Of a stretch of 64,000 nt of DNA, positions 22,406-32,890 are shown piece after piece. Below the pieces are notes generated by a model. The model saw nothing but the letters and a program-made list of their open reading frames with translations, was not told the DNA's origin and made no database searches. Position 1 is the first letter of the stretch; each line of letters begins with the position of its first letter. Source of the DNA: Riptortus pedestris (taxonomy: Eukaryota > Arthropoda > Insecta > Hemiptera > Alydidae); contig CM032228.1 of assembly GCA_019009955.1 (NCBI GenBank), forward strand, positions 255,502,501 through 255,566,500. Direction: 5' to 3'. Made by a program: the position numbers and the translations under genes.

Positions 22406-23200
22406 AATTTGAAAGTATTTTAATGCAGTATTCACCGACTTTTCAAAATTGGAATTATACTATAACAGAGTAAATATAATTGTGATTGGAGGTTATTCTA
22501 TAGATTGGGTGCATTAAAGTCTCTAGTTGGAGAGCGTTAAAGTCTCCAAGCAAGTCGGCATCAAAGTCTCCCAGCGTGGAACAGGGAACAGTTATAAGGT
22601 GTAGTGGAAAGGTCGACGAACAGTTAACGCTGGCCAGGAGCCTTCACCTCGACCACTCAGCGCTACACTGCCCCCTCCCCCGGGACCTTGTTGTACTTTC
22701 TCCCTTGCCCCCAGCCAATCATCAACTTAAGACTTTTTGAAAAACTAGGCCTCCAAGCTTTTAGAGAACGTCTTGTGAATGAAACGTTCTGGTCAGGAGA
22801 AATGTCAGTTTTTGGATATCGATGGATTCATCAATTCTGGGGACTCATTTTTCAATCGTTTTTGATTTAGAAAACTGTATAATTTCTTCTGTACACTGGA
22901 TTCGTGCACAACTGATTTGCCAAAAGTGTATATTTTCTTAGCATGCTATTCACAGAACAGAACATCCAAAAAAAAAAAAAAAAACATCTATAAGAAGAAA
23001 TTCACAGGAGAATACGAGGGGGACATTTTTATGTACAGCCGTTACCTGTTTATCCAAGGAATGTATAGGATCTATATGATATATAGATAGATATAACCCG
23101 ATATGAATAAATACCCCACCCCCTTTAATTTAGAACTAATGTGGAAGTTTTGAGTACTATTGTAAATTTATTGGATTTCAAGTATTGCAGTATGTGCTTG
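22406..23200. other. Unassigned spacer with an A17 run
   Basis: Includes a short internal 'aaagtctcc' repetition at 22515-22580 and an A17 run at 22970. A 60-codon plus frame at 22688-22870 has no recognisable domain. The A run could mark a decayed retrocopy, but no target duplication was found. Confidence 0.35.
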
Positions 23201-23210
23201 GGTGTGTGCG

Positions 23211-23346
<136 letters not shown>

Positions 23347-23480
23347 TCGCGTCAACCCTTCTCCTTTTGATTGAAATCCACCAAGGTGGAGATGGTAGAA
23401 GGTTAGATGGATGGATTTTTATAGTAAATGGAACATAAATGTGCACTTTTCTCCATACTTTTTAGAGATAATTACATAAG

Positions 23481-23939
23481 GTGACAGAGATGCAGAAGAT
23501 CCTTTTTTTTTTGTTAATAATAAGAAAGTTTGTAAATTACGTTTATAACAGTTTTCGATCGGATGCATTGGAACGTAAATACGGCATAAGTGTGATGTCC
23601 TTAGACTTTTTATTATTTGGAGCGGGGGTCGAAAAAGAAGCATTAAAGCTTCATCAAAGCTGTTATAATATTGGCTCGGCTTCCCGCTCCAGCGGTCACA
23701 ATAATAGCGAATTTCCCGTTAGGATATTACACCATTATTGTGACTTCCTCCTCAATCCTGAGCAAAGGACCAACATACTCATTTTCAAGATTGTCATGTC
23801 CCTAGATGACAAAAGTCTTTTCAATTTAAAAGTAAAAACAGCTGATTTCCCTCGTTCTGGTAAACACAAAAGTACCATCTCTTTACATAATCTCTATTTC
23901 TATAAACAAGAAAGCCCGAGTAACTCGATTAGTAGTTAA
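23481..23939 (+). CDS. Orphan reading frame, 152 codons, probably not a gene
   Basis: Opens with MTEMQKILFFLLIIRKFV, a hydrophobic start that could pass as a signal anchor, and then reads as mixed, low-bias sequence. No motif is recognised and no splice sites frame it. It is among the longest frames outside repeats, so I list it, but the composition is that of surrounding DNA and chance is the likeliest explanation. Confidence 0.15.
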   Translation: MTEMQKILFFLLIIRKFVNYVYNSFRSDALERKYGISVMSLDFLLFGAGVEKEALKLHQSCYNIGSASRSSGHNNSEFPVRILHHYCDFLLNPEQRTNILIFKIVMSLDDKSLFNLKVKTADFPRSGKHKSTISLHNLYFYKQESPSNSISS

Positions 23940-23989
23940 GTTACGACAAAAATCATAAAACAATAATTATTTATTGGAGCTTCGTAGCT

Positions 23990-24190
23990 TGGCGATTTCA
24001 ATTAAACAAAACAAAAAAGGAACACAAACCAGGAAAGGAACACAGAACACAAACGGAAAAGAAAACATAAAAGGATCACAAAACAGAGAGACAACACGAA
24101 AAACAGATATGAAATCAAAATATAAATGGGAATGAAATAGAAACGCAACTCAAAACAGAACTGAAAAAAAATAAATAAAATAATTCCGGT
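23990..24190. repeat. A-rich low-complexity tract
   Basis: About 190 bp almost free of T on the plus strand, made of degenerate 'ggaacacaaaaca'-like pieces. The minus-strand hydrophobic frame across it reflects this composition only. Confidence 0.6.
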
Positions 24191-24194
24191 GTAT

Positions 24195-24365
24195 CCATAG
24201 TTTAGCAAGATTGGTTCTATAACATTTTTCGATACCACTTACAATAAAGGAAGTATTTTGAATTCCCCCACTCTAAGCCCCCACTATTCCAGGCACGACT
24301 GACAGGCAAATAACAAAAATGATCTTTAGTGTCGTCTCAGTCAAATATCGATTATCGTATAGATC
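24195..24365 (+). mobile_element. Family H, forward, left of the SINE
   Basis: 'gcaagattggttctataaca' and 'tttcgataccacttacaata' place this in the central part of a family H copy. The copy appears to resume at 24622 after the SINE; 24622-24806 and 26154-26460 continue the long-subfamily order. Confidence 0.65.
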
Positions 24366-24377
24366 AAGTCAACATCT

Positions 24378-24609
24378 CAGGGGTTCAGGTTGGCCGTGCG
24401 AGTTAGGGCGTTGGTCCTAATTTCGCATGACAGACCTAGAGTGGCGGGTTCGAATCCCGACCCTGCAGTAGAAAATTTATTTAGTGACGGACTCACTAAA
24501 TAAACTCCTTGAGCCCACCCTGGCTAGAAAAGGATGGTAACCGGTAGATAACCCGTCCCGATTAGCTTAGTAGCATAAAGTGGGACGTAGATAGTAATAA
24601 ACAAAATAA
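24378..24609 (+). mobile_element. tRNA-derived SINE, copy 1
   Basis: Perfect 12-bp target duplication AAGTCAACATCT at 24366-24377 and 24610-24621. The head carries an A-box-like ttggccgtgcgagttag and a B box ggttcgaatcc at 24447-24457, spaced as in a class II tRNA gene. A tRNA-unrelated body follows ('tttagtgacggact', 'ccctggctagaaaaggatgg') and then an AATAAACAAAATAAA tail, which suggests LINE-driven mobilisation. Transcription would be by RNA polymerase III from the internal promoter. A second diverged copy lies inverted at 50125-50314. Confidence 0.88.
24447..24457 (+). promoter_or_regulatory. Pol III B box of the SINE
   Basis: GGTTCGAATCC matches the tRNA B-box consensus exactly. It lies about 55 bp downstream of the A-box-like segment. 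Confidence 0.75.
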
Positions 24610-24808
24610 AAGTCAACATCTGCGAAAGAAGAACGTAAAATCTTAATTGATGACGTCACTACACAATGAATTTCTATTTATTTCCCATAATAAAGGTCTC
24701 TTGAAAATAATATTTGGTATTTAAGCTTAAAATGAAGAGATTAATGATGTAACAGTTATCGGTAATATGACATTTGGAGGAGCGGGATTTACTGAAGGCT
24801 GGAAACTA

Positions 24809-26151
24809 CAAGGTGGGGCAGTCAAACGGCACTATTTTAGGTATTAAAATAACTTACACAGAAATTATTTTTAAGTAATATATTTCAACAAATAGTAAGA
24901 ACACGAATGGAAATTTTTGTTATAAACAGAAAAATTGTTACTTTTTGAATATTACTCCAGTAAGGTGGCGACCATCATTTTGCACACATTGTCTAAGTCT
25001 TGAACTGAAATTCTCACTAACACGTCGTAGCACCTCTGGTGTTATTGCACGAATTTCTTGTGTAATCCGCATTTTTAAGTCCTGTATTGTTGCTGGACGA
25101 GTCTCAAAAACCTTTGACTTGAGGTATCCCCATAAAAAGAAATCACACGAGCTTAGATCGGGTGATCGAGGAGGCCACTGAATATCCCCATTCCTACTGA
25201 TCAAGCGGTTCGGAAAAAGATTTCTCATAAGATCCATTGATACTCTTGCCGTATGGCTAGTTGCTTCCATCTTGTTGAAAATAAGTGTCCTCATTCACAT
25301 GAAATCGTCGAAGTTCAGGAATGAGGAAGTTGTTCAGCATTTGAATATAGCGAGCTTGATGTTACTGTAACGGCGTGGCCGTTGTCATCCTCAAAAAAAT
25401 ATGGGCCAATTATTCCCATTCGTAGACATCGCACACCAAACAGTCACTTTGGGCGAATGGAGTGGCCTTTCATGAAAGCTCTTGAGGATTAAGAACAGCC
25501 CAATACCGAAAATTTTGTTTGTTTACGTTTCCACTTAGATGGAAATGAGCCTCATCGCTCATCCATAAGTTATGGACGAGCAGTGGGTTGTCTTCAAATA
25601 ACTGTAACATGTGCTTCACAAAAGCCAACACGAATAGGATAGTCTGTAGGATTCAAAGCATGCACAATTTGAATTTTATACGGATGTAAATGTAAGTCAT
25701 CATGTAAAATTCGTCTTACGGTGCGAGTTGAAAGTCCAAGAGCAATGCTATGGCGCCTGGCAGATCTTCGTGGACTTCTTGTAAACGATTCACGTACAGC
25801 TTCCACATTCTCGGGCGTTCTAACAGTTCTTACACTACCACCCCTTGTTACTGTTGTTTTACCCGCTGTTTTTAAATTGTTAGTCCAAACAGAAATGGCT
25901 TTCCTGCTTGGAACAGGCGCACGAGGCGCAAGATGAAAATGTAGGCGGAACTCGCGTTGTGCACGAATGAAAACTTCGGCCATTTTCTAAATATGCTGTA
26001 ACAATGAAGCCGCGCTGTTCACCGGTCCACTTCTCCATGGTTACTAACTTCCAAACGTCTAGAACATTCCGGTCACTGCTACTTCCCCCACCATACACCT
26101 CCTCTACTACACTGGCTTTGTTAAATCGTGCGGTTTGACTGCCCCACCCTG
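24809..26151 (-). mobile_element. Tc1/mariner-like DNA transposon, 1343 bp
   Basis: Terminal inverted repeats caaggtggggcagtcaaacg (left) and the complement of cagggtggggcagtcaaacc (right), about 24 bp with two mismatches. They are flanked by TA at 24807-24808 and 26152-26153. It sits inside a family H copy, whose 'aaacta' and 'taatccaaatatcttggtta' halves adjoin it. The length is right for a complete element. Confidence 0.92.
24938..26038 (-). pseudogene. Mariner-like transposase, several frameshifts
   Basis: Cut-and-paste transposase with a DDE catalytic domain. It starts MEKWTGEQR at 26038. A helix-turn-helix region follows: SRKAISVWTNNL, then STRTVRRILHDDLHLHPYKI. The catalytic parts are the first acidic site in MSDEAHFHLSGN, the second in the QQDGATSHTAR region, and SPDLSSCDFFLWGYLK with the last D. 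The frame changes near 25965, near 25600 and again before 25290. Stops lie between, so no functional protein can be made. Termini remain well matched, so it could be moved by a related transposase. Confidence 0.9.
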
Positions 26152-26153
26152 TA

Positions 26154-26460
26154 TATAATCCAAATATCTTGGTTAATATTCATGATAGAAAAAAATATGT
26201 ATATAACAATATTCATAGAAAATTAAATGGTCAATAATATTGGTTTTATACCATTTTTTCATCCCACGTATAATAACGAAGAATTTTAATTCCTCCAAAC
26301 TGAACCCCCCCCCCCTCGATTCCCGATTTCAGCCATTAACGAGCTTGATTTCGCCTTCCTCAATGTTCATATATGTTAAGGAACTCCATTTTCGTCATCT
26401 CCTTGGTAGGATCAATGAGTATTTGAGGATATTTTCGAAAATCACGTCATAAGTACAACA
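26154..26460 (+). mobile_element. Family H, forward, right of the mariner element
   Basis: 'aatccaaatatcttggttaa', C9 run at 26285, 'cccgatttcagccattaacg', 'catctccttggtaggatcaa' and 'ttttcgaaaatcacgtcata'. It lacks the 3' stem. Confidence 0.75.
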
Positions 26461-26708
26461 TCAAAAGCAGTAGCAGTATAAATATGAAATGTAAAAGCGA
26501 TAGTTTAAGGAGGTGCGGGGCAATGTGTGATTGAGTTGTGTGGTTAGAGTGAGACCCGTCTGGACTGCGGTTACCTTGTCCAGGCTGATGTTGTTAACAA
26601 TATTACAGCATACAGCAACATCTGGGAATGATTCTGAATCAGCAAACCACAGAGGATTCCATGAAATATTACAATACTTTAAACGAAATCAATAAATAAG
26701 ACTGAACG

Positions 26709-26765
<57 letters not shown>

Positions 26766-27000
26766 AATGGAGTTGAATTGAGGGAATAGGCGATTAGATT
26801 TGAACGTATGACAGGATTTTCAAAAACTTTTGTAAAAACACATTGGAAATGGTAAAAATGAAGTCCCCTTATCCGCTCTATCATTTTCAATTGTATGATC
26901 GTTACCGAACTCGGTATTTAGGAATTTCACGTAAAATGAAAAATCTGTACAACAATTACTATATATTCTTTATTTCTAAGTCAAAATTCGATTAGTGGAG
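26461..27000. other. Spacer with (TA)n at 26710-26761 and a reverse family H trace
   Basis: A diverged reverse family H 3' part covers about 26795-26960. The left 240 bp are unassigned. Confidence 0.4.
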
Positions 27001-27010
27001 TAATGGCTGG

Positions 27011-27495
27011 AAACAAGTCCATCATGCAGGGGCTGCGTTAACTATGCACATTATCCACGTGCTTCATGTACTTGCATTTATCACAAAACTTAAAAGTTCA
27101 AAGAGATTGTATGTTCAAAGAGCGATGGTATTTGAGCTTCAAATAATGTTCTTCATAACATAATAGGATATTGTTAATATGAGATGAATAGGAGTGGGGC
27201 TTTACTGAAGACCAACAACTAAAAAATACAAATATCTCTGTTAATAATCAAGATCGTCAAAAAATGTACATAACTAAAAATGTAATAAATTCGAAATAAG
27301 ATTGGTTTTATACAATTCCGACGCACAATAACGGAGATAATAAGAATTTTCGAAACCCCTCTCCGCCTCCCACTAGTCCGATTTCCGCCGTTAACGAACT
27401 TGATCATTCTTTTTGTATAAAACGATTATATATCAAGTTTGGTAACGATAAGACAAAAAAAAAACACAAAATTGCGACCGCTAGAGCGGTAACAG

Positions 27496-27551
<56 letters not shown>

Positions 27552-27730
27552 GATAGATAGATAGAATAGATAGATAGATAAATATATATATATATATATA
27601 TACAGTTTTGAACAGACCTCATTTTCGTCATCTGCTAGGTAGGATCGCTGGACATTTGATGAAAAATTTCGAAAATCACTTCAAGAGTACGATCTCAATA
27701 GTTGATTTCCCTTAAAGGAAATCTGCGAAA
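27011..27730 (+). mobile_element. Family H, forward, full length (~720 bp)
   Basis: 5' end 'aagtccatcatgcaggggct', centre (TA)n with (ATAG)n at 27498-27602. The 3' end is 'gtaggatcgctggacatttg' through tgatttcccttaaaggaaat. Confidence 0.85.
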
Positions 27731-27744
27731 GGACTAAAAAGAAT

Positions 27745-28200
27745 TGAAAGATTAGAATGAAGAATTTTAGTATTCAAAAAATTTAAGACGGAAGGGGGGT
27801 CACAAGAACAACACAAGAAGAAGGTACCCGGAAAACAATATTTGTTATTTAAGCTTCGAATAATGTGGTTTATTATATAACAGAGTATTGTTTACACACT
27901 AGTGTATCACTAGTAGAAGACGGGGTTTACGAGGGCTGAAAATTGAAAAATGCAAATATCTCGGTTAATACAATGCTTATAGTACATTTAATTTTCAATA
28001 AGATTTACTCTATACACTTTTTCGATCCTACTTATAGTAACAGAAATATTTCGAATTTTCAAAATTCTCCCCCTCTAAAACCCCTCCCACTTGTCCGATT
28101 TCAGCCGTTAACGAACTTGATCTTTCTTTTTACATAAAACTTCTAAATATCGAGTTTGGTAACGATCAAACAAAAATTGCAACCGGTAGAGCGGTAACAG

Positions 28201-28256
<56 letters not shown>

Positions 28257-28378
28257 GAACGGACCTTTTTTCTCCTGAGTGGGATCGATGGACCGATGTT
28301 TGAAGAAAGTTTTTGAAAATCGCGTCATGAGTACGACCTCAATAGCTAATTTCCCTTGATGGGAAATCTGCTAAAACC
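27745..28378 (+). mobile_element. Family H, forward, long subfamily, 5'-truncated
   Basis: Long-subfamily blocks 'cttcgaataatgtggtttat' and 'aaattgaaaaatgcaaatat', (TA)n at 28206-28250, and an intact 3' end (gctaatttcccttgatggga + aatctgctaaaa). Confidence 0.8.
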
Positions 28379-28384
28379 CAACAA

Positions 28385-28790
28385 CTATAAGCTTCGTAAA
28401 CTATGTAGATTTTCCACCTGCTCGTATAGCATAATTGTGATCTCACCTAACCACATAATCTATGTTTCTATGTAAAAAACCGATGAATAAAAGAGCGGCA
28501 GAGTGAGAAAAAAATGTATATTTAATAGTAAATTAAATTTTCTATAAGATTGGTTTCATACAATTTTTGGAGCCGACGCATAATTACGGTGATATTTCAA
28601 TTTTTCATAATTCCTCCATCTAGCAGTGGTTCGATTTCATCCATTAATGATCAAGACCTGTCTTTTTACGTAAAACGAATAAATCTTGAGTTTGGGAAAA
28701 CCAAACACAAATTAAGACAGCCAGATTGCCAGACAAGTATATATAAATTTTGAGCCGGTCTTATTTTCGTCATCTACCACTTAAGGGAAT
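28385..28790 (+). mobile_element. Family H, forward, partial
   Basis: Starts at 'cttcgtaaactatgtagatt' and follows the 'atgtaaaaaaccgatgaat' subfamily. It ends at 'ttgagccggtcttattttcg'. Confidence 0.65.
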
Positions 28791-28794
28791 ACTG

Positions 28795-29277
28795 CCGTTT
28801 CCGTAACTGTTCGGCTCTCATGTAAGCTTCCTCTAACCGTTCTTGTCGTGTAAGCTTTTGCTTTGTGAGATGTATGCAAATCTGTTCATCCTCCTCCCTC
28901 CCCCTTTCTTCAGTTCTTGGACTACTAAAATTTGTGTTATTAAAATATAAATTATTCTGATTCATTATAGAGTGCAGTACTAGATATAGTAAATAGTTTG
29001 CAACAATGTTTTATATTCAGTTATATCAGTAATAATTGTTTTTCTTTCCGATGTAGAATATGTTTATCTATCTGTTCAGCTCTGAGTGGCTGGGAGACCT
29101 TTTTGTTTACAATTCAGAAGCCTTTTCCGTTGGGAGCTTATTATAATTAACTGAATGATGTCTCATTACCGTTTGTATTTACTCACGGTGATGTTAAGTG
29201 TTAGGCAGTATGCAGATTTTTGTATTGTAGAACTTCACGTGGGAAATCTGCTTAGTTTGCGCAGCCCCTGCGTGACG
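28795..29277 (-). mobile_element. Family H, reverse, 5' part, long subfamily
   Basis: 'gtgcagtactagatatagta', 'tgttcagctctgagtggctg', 'gggaaatctgcttagtttgc' and terminus gcagcccctgcgtgacggac. The hAT element lies 35 bp to its right. Confidence 0.75.
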
Positions 29278-29312
29278 GACCTTTCGCGTCATGTTGGGAT
29301 TTCTATTTAGAA

Positions 29313-30346
29313 CAGCGATGTCCAACTCGCGGCCCGCCATGCCATTTAGTGCGGCCCGCGAAAGCTTATTAGACAAAAGTATCAAAAAATTATTTGAAAT
29401 ACCTTTCTTTTGAAAAAATTTTGAAGATCCAGAATTTTTAGTTCAATTAGCTTTTTTAACAGACCTTACCAACCATCTAACATTTTGAACTCAAGTCTTC
29501 AAGGAAAAAATCGAACAATACCTGATTTATTTGGTATCGTCAATGGGTTTCGCAGTAAGTTAAAATTTTTTAAACAAACTTTGGAAAACAAAAACTTGGT
29601 ACACTTTCCTAACTGTCTCCATTTAGCTGACCAATTCCATGATAAAGATTTTTCACGCTGCGGTTCTCAAATCCAAGAAGTAATTGACGAGTTCAATACA
29701 AGATTCGAGGAATTTGAAAATCTTAAAAGTAGTCCTACTGCTTTGGAGCTACAATTGAAGACCAACCACCTGACCAACAACTCGAATTATGTGATATGCA
29801 AGCTGACGTGCTTTTAATGACCAGGCAGGAAAAGGCTCATGATTTTTTTAAATTGCTTCCTAAAGCAAAATTTCCAAAATTGCGAGAGTTTGGACTCAAA
29901 ATGTCATCAATGTTTGGAAGTACTTACCTATGTGAAAGAGTGTTCTCTTCTATGAAGTTTATAAAAAACCAAAATAGAAACAAGCTTTCTGATGTGTCTC
30001 TCCTTCATCTCATGAGGTTGGCTACAACAGAACTACAGGTGGATATTCGTTTCGTTGGTGGATGCAGCTGATCGACCACAATGTTCGCACTAATTCATGT
30101 GCGATTGAATATTCTCATTGCAGTGTTTGTTTTAATTAATAACATTTATTGTGACTGCATATTTTTTTATTTGTGTAAATAACACTAATATAAAAGAATA
30201 ATACTTGTTTTGTTATGTTTATTTTATAACCTTATATACGCTCTTATTGCTATTTTTAATTTATATTAAAGTATTATTGTATGGCCCGCAACCATGCTTA
30301 GGGTTTTAATTTTGGCCCTTGAGGCTTTGGAAGTTGGACAACCCTG
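29313..30346 (+). mobile_element. hAT (Charlie/Buster-like) element, internally deleted, 1034 bp
   Basis: Ends cagcgatgtccaactcg and (complement of) cagggttgtccaacttc, about 13 of 15 matching. The flanking octamers are atttagaa (29305-29312) and gtctagaa (30347-30354); the right one fits the nTCTAGAn target of this group. Only the C-terminal third of a transposase remains. Confidence 0.85.
29485..30071 (+). pseudogene. hAT transposase C-terminal domain
   Basis: Two overlapping frames. The first (29485-29817) is helical sequence (TIPDLFGIVNGFRSKLKFF, then QEVIDEFNTRFEEF). The second (29796-30071) has the dimerisation domain: PKLREFGLKMSSMFGSTYLC, ERVFSSMKF and NKLSDVSLLHLMRLATT. Typical hAT transposases exceed 500 residues; the BED finger and the catalytic D and D are absent. 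The frame changes near 29790. Confidence 0.88.
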
Positions 30347-30354
30347 GTCTAGAA

Positions 30355-30894
30355 TGTACTTTAAGAAGTATTATTTTTTCAAATTTATTATTATTCCATA
30401 TTTTCTTATATTGTTTTTATAATGATATACATAAGTTTTACATTTTATGCAATATGAATTTATTTGACATTTTATTGGTTTGTTTCAGGTGAGTTTTCTA
30501 AAATCGATGTTCATCTAGTTTTGGTGAGTTTACTTATTTTTATTATGGATAGAGTATCGCTAAAGATACTTCAAGTTCCTATAACCTTCGTCCTACCTTG
30601 GAACCATATAGCCCTCCCAGATCCTGAAAGTTGTTGTTTGTTATCGTGGTGAAGTAGTTAAATCTGGAGAACAAAGCAGAAACAAGATTGTTAGCATTGA
30701 GCACAATGGTTATCTATAATCAAACCAGCCTCCATTGAGACTGAAGGCGTGCTTATTACATTCTGGATTGGAACTCGTTGGAGTAAGGTTGGAACAAAAG
30801 ACTTTTAGGACATATTTCTATTGACTGCAATTTACTTGTTAGAAGGTACCCCAACTTTGATGATTTCCCATAACGATCAAACAAAAACTCCACC

Positions 30895-30895
<1 letters not shown>
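30355..30895 (+). pseudogene. Degenerate Ig-like (I-set) stretch with a possible micro-exon upstream
   Basis: From 30570 one frame gives VPITFVLPWNHIALPDPES, resembling the first strand of an I-set Ig domain. At 30630-30719 another frame gives CYRGEVVKSGEQSRNKIVSI and then EHNGYL. A one-base shift then gives IIKPASIETEG. The order (xYRGxxVK..R.KI...GYL.I.PA...EG) follows the C-to-F strands of titin/twitchin-like Ig domains, but the B strand and cysteine pair are missing. At 30489-30525 an acceptor (ggtttgtttcag) and a donor (ttttg|gtgagt) bracket ~35 nt. I read it as a decayed exon of an Ig-domain gene; chance similarity is possible. Confidence 0.3.

Positions 30896-30989
<94 letters not shown>
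30896..30989. repeat. (CT)n-(TA)n microsatellite
   Basis: About 24 CT dinucleotides followed by TA repeats. Confidence 0.95.
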
Positions 30990-30993
<4 letters not shown>

Positions 30994-31093
30994 ATTTGAG
31001 ATCCATATCCTGAATAGCTGCTAAAATCTATTCAAGACATAAGAGCTAATCTATGTTTAGGCTGATAAATAGACAAGTGTAGAGGTTATAGGT

Positions 31094-31097
31094 GAGA

Positions 31098-31151
<54 letters not shown>
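31094..31151. repeat. (AG)n microsatellite
   Basis: About 28 AG dinucleotides with one GGGAG interruption at the left. Confidence 0.95.
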
Positions 31152-31156
<5 letters not shown>

Positions 31157-31478
31157 GTAGGAGTTATTGAGGCAAGGCTCAACTACACGGTCTCGCTTCA
31201 TAAATTTCGCTATTCCTCGGAAAGGGGAGGAGAGCTTATTCACAACCAAGGTTATTCAACTCCTCAACGAGTCGTTAGTGAACGTTTCGAATCTACATCA
31301 ACATAAATGTGAAATGACATGAATGTTCTACACACTTATCCTACACAAGTATAATTTTAGTAGATTTCCCTTGAGGGAAATCAGCTATTGAGGTTATACT
31401 CATGGTGGGATTTTCGAAGAAATTCTTCAAATTGATCTTACCCTGGAGATAACGAAAACAAGGTCCGTTTAAAATCAT

Positions 31479-31688
31479 CGTCAATTACGAGAGGCGAACA
31501 ACTTAATAAGTTTTTAAAACGATTTTTATTAACAATATAACAGAGAGCAAGCCGACATGGAGGCGGCCTACAACTGAACTGAGACAATAATTGATAGTAG
31601 AGTAGGTTTATAAAGGCATTGAGAGATGCTGTGCTTGTGGTTCCAGCTGATATTACACAGTTGGCAGTTCCTATGCTCCTAACTGACG
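31479..31688 (-). mobile_element. Solo-LTR-like element, copy 1 (210 bp)
   Basis: On the minus strand it begins cgtcagttaggagc and ends taattgacg, a short inverted pair of LTR type. It contains a TATA-like 'cctttataaacctact', 'gtctcagttcagttgtaggc' and a polyadenylation-like 'gttaataaaaatcg'. The 212-bp copy at 60511-60722 aligns throughout. No duplication flanks it clearly. No internal retroelement region exists here. Confidence 0.55.
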
Positions 31689-32135
31689 TAATTTTTGTCA
31701 TTTAAACATTTTATGTAAAAATAAAGTTGAACTTCGTTAACTACTATAATTGGACTAGGGAGGGCGGGGGTTTAGAGGGGGAAAATATCGAAAATGTTAA
31801 GTATATCTGTTGTTGTGCGTCGTATCGGAAAATTTTATAGAATCAATCTTATTGCAAATGTATTATTGTATATTTTCCGTCATATAAATGTTTTCTCTCT
31901 ATTGAATACTAACCAAAATTTTTCTATATTTCAGTTTTCGGCCATTAGTAAACCCCCACTTTCAGCGATGGCAGGTTAAGAATAAGCTAATAATATATCA
32001 TGAACCATCTATTTTTTCAGTCCGAAATACCCAAATATTGCTTTTAACAAATCTTTTCTAGATGAGATACATGCAAATACATTCTGATGAGCCCCCCGTC
32101 TTTTATTCTCGTGTTACTAAAATTAGAGTGATTCA

Positions 32136-32577
32136 GAGTAGTGGGTAATAGTTGGGTTTCGGCTAATAAAGTTTTCTAAATTCTTCTTTTAGAGGATTTT
32201 TTATTTGCTGACAGTTTCGGGCAACCGTTGGTTCCCTTCTTCAGAGCTGAACAATGAGAACGAACAATATAAATATACAATAATGACAGAGCATATTATT
32301 ATCATCGTGTACAATGGCCGTGAGTTGTAATTTATAATGAATATAAAGCAAAGAAGGGTAGGGGTGGGTGTAAACACCATAACAGGAAATAAAGAGTAAT
32401 AAATCTAAAAAATAGGATAAGGTACATACCAGCTATTTAATATGGGGGAAGAGCAGAGAGCACGAACTGCAAACGGTGGAGACTACATTGTAACTGAAGG
32501 AAAAAAATGAAAAAATGGAGGTATATGGGAAGGGGTTGGGGAAAACCAAGAGTGCTTGAGATTATTGTGTTAATTCA
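32136..32577 (-). mobile_element. Penelope-like element 3' end with hammerhead-like motif
   Basis: Insert bounded by attca at 32131-32135 and 32573-32577, interrupting the family H phrase 'tgattca|taataaattacag'. On the minus strand it reads CTGAAGA (32238-32244), a GGGAACC...GGTTGCCC hairpin, then CGAAAC and a ...cagcaaataaaaaa end. That spacing is the conserved core of the hammerhead ribozymes in Penelope-like repeats. No coding region is retained. Confidence 0.5.
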
Positions 32578-32890
32578 TAATAAATTACAGTACTAGATAT
32601 AGTAGATAGTTTCCAACCAAAATGAATGTGTTCTATTTAGATATATTACATTAATTGTTTTACTTTCCGGTGAAGAATATTTCTATCTCTCATTACAGCT
32701 CTGAGATGTTGGCTGACCTACTCGTATACAATTTAAACGCTTTCAATCCAAACATTTCTCATTATGATTTGTATTCATTCAACTAATATTGATGGTGGTG
32801 TTAAGTGTTTCTAGTATGTAGATTTATCTATTGTAGAACTTCACGTGGGAAATGCAGCCCCAGCTTCAACAACTTCATTCTATTTATTTA

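Larger units (their letters stand above)
31350..32875 (-). mobile_element. Family H, reverse, full length, with two nested insertions
   Basis: 3' end ttttagtagatttcccttga at 31356 and 5' end ('tattgtagaacttcacgtgg', then 'gggaaatgcagccccagc') near 32870. Removing the nested LTR-like element (31479-31688) and Penelope-like insert (32136-32577) leaves ~870 bp in correct long-subfamily order. The loss of (TA)n fits the LTR-like element having landed at the centre. Confidence 0.85.

Noticed and set aside
24002..24238. Small hydrophobic membrane protein on the minus strand
   Set aside because: It arises from an A-rich low-complexity tract; no splice or promoter context supports it.
24378..24460. 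Functional tRNA gene
   Set aside because: A box and B box are present, but the acceptor arms do not pair convincingly, a SINE body and tail follow, and the unit has its own target duplications.
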